Assembly: GCA_963575745.1 (NCBI GenBank)
Contig: CAUYUJ010004014.1
Location: forward strand, 272,861 to 336,860
DNA length: 64,000 bases
Direction of reading: 5' to 3'
Source: Prorocentrum cordatum
Lineage: Eukaryota > Sar > Dinophyceae > Prorocentrales > Prorocentraceae
The first letter of the stretch is position 1. The number at the start of each line of letters is the position of its first letter. Shown here piece by piece: positions 56,255 to 64,000 of the stretch. The notes under the pieces are model-generated. The model did no database searches. It was not told where the DNA came from and was given only the letters and a program-made list of their open reading frames with translations. A program made the translations under genes and the position numbers.

Positions 56255-57320
56255 AGATTGCCTTGGCGAATGCTTCAGAGCGGGACAATCGTGAGAACAC
56301 ATGGGTTCCAGAGCGGGACAAGCGCGAAGACACGTGCTTCCTGACGCCCCAGGGCGGGACATTCGTGAAAACAGATGGGCTCCTCACGCCCCAGAGCGAG
56401 AGAAGCGCGAAAACACGTGGCCTCCTGACGCCTCAGAGCGGGACGAGCGTGAAGGCATGTGGGCTCCCATCGCTCGAGAGTGGCACACGCGCGACAACAC
56501 GTGGGCTCCCAACGCCCCCGGAGCGGGAGCACGCGGGGTCTCTGACCGCCCCAGGGCGTGGCACAGGGGAGAAAAAGCGCACGGTCTCCGAACGCCCCCG
56601 GGCAGGACCGGCAGGACAGCATGCGGGTGCCCAACGCTCGGGGGCGGAAAAGAGTGGGGTGATGATTAGGGGGGGTGGATTTCATGGCGTGGGCCATGAT
56701 ATTTCCCCAGATCTCATGGCGCCTCTTCTTATTTCATTACGTCCCTGGCCCCCCCGCTGGGCCGCGCACATGCCGCCGGTCATGATTTGCACCCCCCCTC
56801 TTGGACGTCCCCCTCTGGGCCGCTCCCGACAGGGTGCGGCAAGCGCGAAGGCACGTGGGCTCCTCACGCTTGAGAGCGGGACGCGCGCGAAAGCGCTCGG
56901 GTTCCCAGCGCCCCAGAGCGGGACAGGCATGAGAGCAAGTGGGCCTCTTAGCGCCCCAGGGCAGGACGAGTCTGAAGACACGTGCGTTGCCAACGCCCCG
57001 GGGCGGTTCAAGCATGACAACAGATGGGTTCCTACCGCACCAGAGTGGGACAAGCGTGAAAACATTTGGTTTCCTGAGGTCCCAGAGCAGGACAAGCGTG
57101 AGAACATGTGGGTTTCTAACGCCACGGCGACACATTCGTGAAAACACGAAACACGTGGGGTCCCAACGCCTCAGAGCGGCGTAGGCGTAAACACACATGG
57201 GTTGGTAACGCCCCAGAGCGGGACAAGCGTGAAACGATGTAAGTTCCTAACGCCCCAGAGCGGGACACGCGTCAAAACTCGTGGGTTCCCAACGCCTCAG
57301 AGTTGGACGTCGTATGCCCT
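56255..57320 (+). repeat. 42 bp array type 2, long copy
   Basis: About 20 units of 42 bp outside the MITE, with CAGAGCGGGACAAGCGTGAA and CCTAACGCCC words. Related to 43735-43970. Confidence 0.9.
56638..56829. mobile_element. MITE family B, copy B3, inside the 42 bp array
   Basis: Ends TCGGGGGCGG and CCGCTCCCGA with the central ATCATGGC palindrome degraded on one side. Unlike the other five copies, no 5 bp TSD is present. Comparison with the 42 bp unit suggests a few target bases were lost at the junction. Confidence 0.88.
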
Positions 57321-57870
57321 TCCCTGCTCGGCGCGTCCCTTGGCTCGTCCTCTGTCGCGGTCCCTGGCGTGTCCCCTGGCGCTTTCTCTGCCCGTTCCGT
57401 GGCGCGTCCTTTGCAACGTCCTTTTTCACGTCCCCTGGCGCATCCCCTAGTGCGCCCCTGGCAATTTCCGTGGCGCATCCATGCGCCTTGCGCTCCGTGT
57501 CGTCTCGTCCCGCTTCAGGATTGAGTGGGGTCTTGAGTTCGAGTTGATCGTTTCTTTTGCACCTTCGACTTGAGCCAGCTCTGGGCGAGTTAGGCCGTCA
57601 AGCAGCTCGAGCTTAAGATCCAAACCAGTTCGAGCAGGTCCCGTGGCGCGGCTCGCTGGGACGTCCCCTGTCACGTCCACTGGCATGTTCAGTGGCGCGC
57701 CCGCTGGCACGCCACGCCGCTGGCACGCCACTGTGCGGCGCGGCACAGCGTAGAGCAGCAGAACGCCGCCCCTGGCACAGTACCATCACCATGGGTATCT
57801 TCAGCATCGCCACTGCCCATGCTTCGCAGTCCTAAATCTCCTTCCAGGTTCGCTCCGTCGATCATGTTTT

Positions 57871-57968
57871 TCCCAGGCGAGGACCATCGAGGAGCATCTT
57901 GGGCCATCTTGCGAAGCATGAGCGCACGTGGCCGACAACAAACACCGGGGATGGACGTCCGAGCGATG
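57871..57968. mobile_element. MITE family A, truncated copy A9
   Basis: The right end (GGACGTCCGAGCGATG) and the CGAGGACCATCGAGGAGCAT interior are present; the left arm is missing. The break coincides with the tail of composite IX. Confidence 0.82.
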
Positions 57969-58885
57969 GCACGTCTCCAGGAGGCGAGCGCGCCCTTCGC
58001 GCCCCCCGCGGCGCGGAGAACGATCGTGAGCGCGCCCCGCGGCCGGGATTCGAGGAACACGAGCAACTGCATGAACGGAAGCTTTCGGAGCTTCGCGCGC
58101 ATTCTTGGGATCTGCGCTGGGCCCTACCAGCGCCGCCCATGGTGCGCTCCGCGCGCCAGAGAGTGGGGTCCAGCGCCGATCCAAGGACTCCGCGCGGAGC
58201 TCCGGAAGTTTGTAGGTTATGGAGTCCGCTAACGGTGAAGGTTGTCACTCCTAAGAGTTTGAGCTAAGCAACGCCCTGCAATTCCCTGCATATCTAACCT
58301 GGCCTCTGCAATCAGGCACAGTCTTGCACAGCCAGGCCTGATGTCCTTCCTTATCTCGTGTGGCCCAATCCGGCGGACTCATAACCTCAATCCGGTCAGG
58401 TTGCCCTGGCGTCCACGACAGTCTCCCAGGAGTTACCCCCCTAACCAGCCACGCCGCTCCCGGCCAGGCTCATCCGCGGACCAGCATCGGCGGGGGAGGT
58501 CGGAGGGGGCGGCCCTTCTCGGGAGGCTCGGAAGGCCTCCGACCCTGTGAGCAGTTCTCAGAGCCTTCTCCGCAGACAGGGGCGGCTTCTCAGAAGCCCG
58601 GAAGGCTCCGCAGAACCCCCTTCCGCTTCAGAGGAAGCCCGCCCCCTCTCGCTTCCCCGTGGGCTCGCCGCCGACTCGATAGGCGCCTTTCCTGGGTGCA
58701 CCAGGGGGCGCATCAACCGATCCTGGGCCCAGGGCCCGGCCTGGCCAGGGGACCGGTGCAGCGCAAGAGCGGAGGGTTGGCGTCCCCCCCTCGCAGGCTT
58801 GCCTTACAGGCCTCTCTTTCGGGGCAGGCACTGGGAAGCCCGTGGCCCCCGCCTCATGCTCGTCGTCCTGGTCCGCCCTCACCTC
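57969..58885. other. No gene recognised
   Basis: Mixed, moderately GC-rich DNA without a repeat family I recognise. Frames up to 217 codons (58360-59013 plus strand) have no known motif. Confidence 0.35.
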
Positions 58886-58985
58886 CAGGCCTCCCGGCTG
58901 GGGTCCGAGTAGATGGGGTCGGAGGATCGTTATCGGCGATGCGGCGCCATCCCCCGACCCCATCTGCGCGGACCTCGTCTGGAGA
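58886..58985. mobile_element. Inverted-repeat element family D, copy D3
   Basis: Left GGGGTCCGAGTAGATGGGGT pairs with right ACCCCATCTGCGCGGACCTC. Centre has GGATCG, ATCGGCGATGCGGCG. The shortest D copy. Confidence 0.72.
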
Positions 58986-59083
58986 ACATTGTTGTTATTG
59001 CTCATCATCCTGAGCGTTGAGGTGCTGAGGGGTGGGTCGGGCAGCTGGACGGTTGAACAGTCCGTTTCCAGATCTCCCGTGAG

Positions 59084-59277
59084 TCGGGGGCGGAAAAGAG
59101 GGGGGTGATGATTAGGGGGGGGTTGATATCATGGCGGGGGCCATGATATGTCCCCAGGTTTCATGGCGCGTCTTCTTATTTCATTACGTTCTTGGCCCCC
59201 CCGCTGGGCCGCGCACATGCCGCCGGTCATGATTTGCACCCCCCCCTCTTGGACACCCCCTTCCTGGCCGCTCCCGA
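59084..59277. mobile_element. MITE family B, copy B4
   Basis: Ends TCGGGGGCGG and CCGCTCCCGA, palindrome ATATCATGGC / GCCATGATAT intact. The 5 bp TSD GTGAG is at 59079-59083 and 59278-59282. Confidence 0.94.
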
Positions 59278-59639
59278 GTGAGAGGATCTGTCCGTCAGGG
59301 TGTATATTCCTCGGTGTCGGCCCCAGGGGCCCGTCAGAGGGCCCCAGGACCATCAGACACGGATTTGGACCGAAACATTTACCCTTATGTCGGGCGTGTC
59401 CCCCTGCAAGGGGATTTTCGGAGGAAAAAAAAGATACCCCCAAAATACCCCAAAAAAGATCAAAAAATAATCCCCAGGCTATGTTTGGACTATTTTTTAT
59501 GATTGTTCGGGTATTTACCTAGCAGCGAAGACTGATAGGCTTCTAGTGGTCTCAAAAGAGAGCATCATGACTCCCCAGGGGGGTCTGGGCAGATGCCAGA
59601 CGGATGCCGCGGGAATCCGGGGACTCCCCAAAACCTTAT

Positions 59640-60065
59640 CCCAGGCCACATTTTGACTGCCTGGAGCCAACAGAACACCATTCCCAGGCCACATTGTGAA
59701 TGCCCGGAGCCAACTGTAGGCCACTTCGTCTTCTTCGTGTTCCCAGAAAATTATTCCCAGGCCACATTTTGAATGCCCGGAGCCAACTGTAGGCCACTTC
59801 GTGTTCTTCGTCTTCCCAGAACACCATTCCCGGGCCACATTTTGAATGCCCGGAGCCAACTGTAGGCCACTTCGTGTTCTTCGCGTTCCCAGAACATTAT
59901 TCCCAGGCCACATTTTGAATGCCCGGAGCCAACTGTAGGCCACTTCGTGTTCTTCGTGTTCCCAGAACACAATTTCTGTACAGTGTTTTGATTGCCTGGA
60001 GCCAACTGTGGGCCACCTCGTGATCTTCGTGTTCCCAGAACACCAATCCTGTGCCACATGTTGAA
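59640..60065 (+). repeat. 73 bp tandem array
   Basis: About six units with GGCCACATTTTGAATGCCCG and GGCCACTTCGTGTTCTTCGT words, spaced 73 bp (starts near 59688, 59761, 59834, 59907). Lies inside the 1.9 kb family C element. Confidence 0.92.
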
Positions 60066-60069
60066 TGCC

Positions 60070-60900
60070 CGAGCTGAGGCAGGCTGAGGCTGAGGCAGGC
60101 TGAGGCCGAGGCAGGCTGAGGCTGAGGCTGAGGCTGAGGCTGAGGCTGAGGCTGAGGCTGAGGCTGAGGCAGGCTGAGGCTGAGGCAGGCTGAGGCTGAG
60201 GCTGACGCAGGCTGAGGCCGAGGCTGAGGCTGAGGCTGAGGCTGAGGCAGGCTGAGGCTGAGGCTGAGGCTGAGGCTGCAAGCTGCGGCTGAGGCAGGCT
60301 GAGGCTGAGGCTGAGGCTGATGCAGGCTGAGGCTGAGGCTGGCTGAGGCTGAGGCTGAGGCAGGCTGAGGCTGAGGCTGAGGCCGAGGCAGGCTGAGGCT
60401 GAGGCCGAGACAAGACGAGGCAGGCTGAGGCCGAGGCTGAGGCTGATGCTGAGGCTGGCTGAGGCTGAGACAGGCTGAGGCTGAGGCTGAGGCAGGCTGA
60501 GGCTGAGGCTGAGGCCGAGGCAGGCTCAGGCCGAGACAGGCTGAGGCTGAGACTGAGGATGAGGATGAGGATGAGGCCGAGGCAGGCCGAAGCTGAGACA
60601 AGGTGAGGCTGAAGGAGAGGGGTGGGGAGAGAGAGGGGGGGAGGAGGGGAGGCTGAGGCAGGCTGAGGCTGAGGCAGGCTGAGGCCGAGGCAGGCTGAGG
60701 CAGAGGCTGAGGCTGAGGCTGAGGCTGAGGCAGGCTGAGGCTGAGGCAGGCTGAGGCTGAGGCTGACGCAGGCTGAGGCCGAGGCAGGCTGAGGCTGAGG
60801 CTGAGGCTGAGGCAGGCTGAGGCTGAGGCCGAGGCAGGCTGAGGCTGAGGCACGCCGAGGCAGGCTGAGGCTGAGGCTGAAACTGAGGCAGGCTGAGGCA
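60070..60900 (+). repeat. GAGGCT / GAGGCAGGCT minisatellite
   Basis: Hexamer GAGGCT mixed with the 10-mer GAGGCAGGCT over about 830 bp, interrupted once by a GGAGAGAGAGGGGGGGAG-type purine tract (60610-60655). Encodes Ser/Ala/Pro/Gln/Leu strings on the minus strand that are not genes. Confidence 0.95.
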
Positions 60901-61110
60901 TCCGTAGGAATCCATAGGAATCCTTAGGAATCCGTAGGCATTCTTAGGAATCCGTAGGCATAGTTAAGCATCATCAGGAATCCTTAGGAATCCCTAGGAT
61001 TCCTCAGGAATCCTTTGGAATCCCTAGGAATCAGGATTCCTAAGGATTCCTAGGGTTTCCTAAGGATGCCTAAGGAATCCCTCGGAATCCTTCGGATTCC
61101 ATTGGATCCT
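60901..61110. repeat. GGAATCC repeats with orientation switch
   Basis: TAGGAATCCTTAGGAATCC-like units read forward to about 61022 and then as the complement (GGATTCCTAAGGATTCCT) to about 61110, forming a potential hairpin. Confidence 0.85.
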
Positions 61111-61379
61111 AAGGCCGTTGCCACTGCGACTGTCATTGCAACTGCGACTGCGAGAACAGTAGAATTCTACAACTGGATTCTCACCTGAATCTTAAGGGGA
61201 ATACTTCCAGAGATGCTTATTCACATCGCTGTTAGGTTGTTTTGCTGGGATATTTTTAGTTTTCACTCGAAAATCCATCTGTTGGGGGACAGGCCCGACT
61301 TAAATTTACCCCTCGGGAAGCGGTTGGACTTCTGGGGCCGCGGATTGATCAACAACAGATCAGCAGGTGCCAGTGTTTG

Positions 61380-61572
61380 TCGGGGGCGGCAAGGGGGGGG
61401 TGATGATTGGGGGGGGCGGATATCATGGCGCGGGCCATGATATTTCCCCAGATCTCATGGCGCCTCTTCTTCTTCCATTACATCCCTGACCCCCCCCCCC
61501 CGGGCCGCGCACATGCCGCTGGCCATGATTTGCGCCCCCCCTCCTGGACGTCCCCCTGTTGGCCGCCCCCGA
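61380..61572. mobile_element. MITE family B, copy B5
   Basis: Ends TCGGGGGCGG and CCGCCCCCGA. The 5 bp TSD GTTTG is at 61375-61379 and 61573-61577. Central palindrome ATATCATGGCGC / GGGCCATGATAT. Confidence 0.93.
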
Positions 61573-62709
61573 GTTTGGAATGCTGGACAGATGCATTGAT
61601 CGACGTTTGGGCGGTTGGGCTGTTGGGCAGTATCCGGGTGGGACAGTTGGGGGGCTCGGTCGCGTTCCAGGGCTCGGCCGTCGGGCAGCTGCACGACGGA
61701 GTGGAGGAACAGGTGTGGGAGGCGTGCGAGGGGCGAGGCGGGGCGAGGGAGGGCGGAAGGAGGAGGGCACAGGGAGGCGTGCAGGCGGGAGGGAGGGGGC
61801 GGAGGAGGAGGAAGCTGGAGACCCCCTGCCTACCGCCCCCCCCCGCGAGCTCTTTCACAGCTCCAGAGACCTCACCCGGGCGCCCGACGACCTCCGGGGG
61901 GGCAGCGACGGGGGGGGGGGGCCCCGGGGGGAGGCGCGCCGACCGCCAGTCGCCCAGGGATCGCCGACGGGCGCCCGACGGCCCCACCCCGCCCAGGACG
62001 GAGCGGATTCGCGATCGGGGTCCTCCTCCTCCTCCTCCTCCTCCTCCTCCTCCTCCTCCTCCTCCTCCTCCTCCTCCTCCTCCTCCTCCTCCTCCTCCTC
62101 CTCCTCCCCATCGCCGACGCCTGGGCGAGGCATCTCCCCCCCCCCTGGGGCCAGTCCCCGCCCCCGTCGCTGCCCCGTCAAGATCGCGGGCGTCCCTCGG
62201 CGGTTCAACTGCGGACCGCGCGGCTGTGCGCCTGTTCTTTCCCCCTCCGCCGCTGGAGAGCGGGCGGCCCGCTCGATGGGGCGCGGCCGGCTGCGCGGAC
62301 AGACCTCGCACTGGTCCCCACTTTTGAGGGGGCAGAGAAGACGCCGACCTGCGGGCTGTGCCGTTGCTGCTGCTGCTCCTCCTCCTGCTCGTTCACTGTC
62401 CCATCTCCAGTCCTCCCCCTCCCTCCCTCCCTCCCTCCCTCACCCTTCTCTCTCGTCCCTGTCTTCCTCCTCCTATTTCTCCTCGTCCTCCCCGTCCGCC
62501 CTCTCATTTTCTTCCTCCCTCTCCATCTTGTTGTTGCCAATGCCGGACCCGCCACAACTGGGGAGCACATCGGCTTCAACGCCCCTATCGAGAGACAATT
62601 GATAGTGTGCAGTTTGCCGCCTACATGTACTTACTTGTGCGCAAGCGCAACGCATTGCTTAACGATTACGCAGGCCGTTCTTTCAGACAAAGAGATAGAA
62701 CGGGATAAC
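61573..62709. other. No gene recognised; CTC tract
   Basis: GC-rich DNA with (CTC)n at about 62023-62106 and CCTCC-rich sequence at 62400-62440. A 560-codon plus-strand frame (61615-63297) crosses both this tract and the GA tract downstream; its product is Leu/Arg-rich low complexity, so I do not call it. Confidence 0.5.
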
Positions 62710-62880
62710 GAAGTCAAGAGAGAGAGAGAGAGAGCGAGAGCGAGAAAGAGAGATAGAAATATAACACCAAACAGTGAGAGAGAGGGAGAAAAGAGAGCTA
62801 GAGGCATCACACAACAAGGGAGAAAGAGAGAGAGGGAGAGAGGAAAGAGAGAGAGAGAGAGAGAAAGCGTGATAGGGCGA
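62710..62880. repeat. Degenerate (GA)n tract
   Basis: AGAGAGAGAGA runs with GAAAGAGAG and AGAGGGAG interruptions. Confidence 0.85.
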
Positions 62881-64000
62881 GAAGTCCAGCACAGCCTCTT
62901 GGAAGCTTGTTCGGCCGTCTCTGGGGCCTTCTGGGCAGTCTTCGGCCATCTCTTGGCCCTCTTGGGGGCCTCTTCGCCCGTCCTGAGCGGAGTTTGGTGG
63001 CGCCTTTTGCCGCCTCTGGCTTTCAAAACCCTGAAGTGGCGAGAACGCGAAGAACACTCAATCATTCGTGGGCCGCTAGCAGACTATACTGTGGGTCCTC
63101 CCGGGGCCCTGTTTGGGAGTTTTCGCAGCCTCTTGGACCGTCCTGAAGCCATCTCGGAACGCGTGCACTACCAAGCACATGCGGCTTGTAAAACGGCAAG
63201 TTCTATCCTAGTCTTCGAAGAATCAGTAATGCAATGCAAACACATGTTGGCACGATTGGTTCAAGCAGGGGGATTGGGAGCACGCCGCCCCAGTTGATGG
63301 CTGGCAGGGATGTTGTTGTTGCTGATCTTTTTCTTTTACCCGTGTTCTTCTTCTAATATTCTCCATGCTCCTGCCTCGTCTCCCCCCTGTTCCGCTTAAT
63401 CGCTCTCGCGATCGTCGTTATGTTGATGGCTCGCGCCCCTGGTGCCAGTGATCCTCATGCTGCTTCTCAGCTCCTCCTCCACCTCCCTGCCGTCCGTCTA
63501 TCCTTTCCTCCCCTTCTCCCTCTTCTGCCTCTCAGGAGGGTCGCACTTTCTGGCAACATCTGGGCCCCAGAGGGCCGGGGACCTCCTTAGGCATTCTGGG
63601 AGCCTTCTTGGGGACCTGTCAGAGACCTCGTGGGAGTTCGGGGACATCCCACATGTCGCCTGGTGACTTGCGCGTCGTCCTTCGTTCTGTCGCGCATCTG
63701 AAGCATCGGTCTGGTTCCCTCTCGCCCCGCCCTCAAGTTGAGGTTGGCACGACACGAGGGTTAAGAACAACCCTAATTAGCGTTCGAGGGGTGCCCTGAT
63801 GATCTTCGTTGGAATGCTCTTCGTCTGAAGTGTCTACCTTCGCGAAGGCGCACATGCTCTTGACCCAAGATCTTGTGGCCATGTTTCGTCTGCTGGCCTC
63901 CCCCGCATCTCCCCCCCCGCACTCCCTCTCCCCAAGTTTTGCTCTCCCCCCCGCACCTCGCCCCCGATCCCCCTCCCTTCGCCCCAGCCCCCCTTGCGGG
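62881..64000. other. No gene recognised
   Basis: Begins with GGCCTCTTGG-type degenerate words (62890-63140) like those at 1184-1440. The rest is mixed DNA without a recognised repeat or protein motif up to the window end. Confidence 0.4.

Larger units (their letters stand above)
55930..57869 (+). repeat. Composite element IX (degenerate), with MITE insertion
   Basis: A decayed head (GCATAGGCCCAGGTGCCTCT), leader with three GTCTCGAGCGAAA-type motifs, 42 bp array type 2 (56255-57320) split by MITE B3, a 12 bp-type array (57325-57490), a degraded core (57490-57815, CAGCTCGAGCTTAAGATCCA preserved) and a truncated tail (TTCGCTCCGTCGATCATG). The oldest-looking copy. Confidence 0.68.
59385..61303. 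mobile_element. Family C element, 1.9 kb, carrying minisatellites
   Basis: Left end TTATGTCGGGCGTGTCCCCC and right end complementary to TTAAGTCGGGCCTGTCCCCC. The flanks carry the perfect 8 bp TSD ATTTACCC (59377-59384 and 61304-61311), so the 1919 bp between behave as one inserted unit. After about 135 bp of ordinary C-type sequence the interior holds a 73 bp array, a GAGGCT array and a GGAATCC array with strand switch. No transposase frame is visible; long minus-strand frames are products of the GAGGCT repeat. Either the element captured these repeats, or they expanded or were inserted after integration. Confidence 0.85.

Noticed and set aside
61615-63297. A 560-codon plus-strand open frame
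   Set aside because: It crosses a CTC microsatellite, CCTCC-rich DNA and a GA tract. The product is low complexity throughout except a short C-terminal part with no known motif.

Overview
This window looks like repeat-dense, non-genic nuclear DNA from a large eukaryotic genome. I found no intact protein-coding gene, rRNA, tRNA or CRISPR array that I can defend. There are no bacterial or organellar gene features. The sequence is GC-rich by eye, full of simple repeats and satellites, and holds one assembly gap (33901-34000). The only recognisable protein homology is a decayed non-LTR (LINE-type) retroelement at about 9.4-13.1 kb. Its reverse transcriptase resembles the LINE reverse transcriptases I know from dinoflagellates, so a dinoflagellate is my best guess for the host. 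That is an inference from one family plus base composition; I did not see a dinoflagellate spliced-leader sequence.

Layout. 1-9.4 kb: GC-rich DNA with one MITE, a tandemly duplicated 0.5 kb block and no recognisable gene. 9.4-13.1 kb: the LINE relic, broken by frameshifts, stops and a MITE. 13.1-19.4 kb: MITEs (one nested in another) and long GGA/CTC microsatellites. 19.4-32.3 kb: satellite arrays (16, 24, 155, 75 and 12 bp units) organised in composite elements. 32.3-34.7 kb: microsatellites and the gap. 34.8-36.5, 41.8-45.4, 47.0-50.3 and 55.9-57.9 kb: further composite elements. 36.5-41.8, 45.4-47.0 and 50.3-55.9 kb: microsatellites and MITEs. 58-64 kb: MITEs, a 1.9 kb element carrying minisatellites, then nothing recognisable.

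The main result is the mobile-element structure. Three small inverted-repeat families can be delimited precisely because the flanks carry target-site duplications (TSDs) of constant length. Family A is about 130 bp, starts CTTGGCATCGCTCGGACGT and has 4 bp TSDs. Family B is about 190 bp, has ends TCGGGGGCGG / CCGCTCCCGA and 5 bp TSDs. Family C has ends TTAnGTCGGGC and 8 bp TSDs. One family C member (59385-61303) is 1.9 kb long and carries two minisatellites between intact ends.

The second result is a modular composite repeat. A conserved head (CCCGGAAAGGG) is followed by one or more satellite arrays that differ between copies, usually a 12 bp array and a conserved core of about 220 bp, then a conserved tail holding CCCTTTCCGGG. 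At least seven copies are present, and in several places tail and head abut, forming an 11 bp perfect stem. No protein is visibly encoded by these elements; long open frames over them are products of satellites that lack stop codons.
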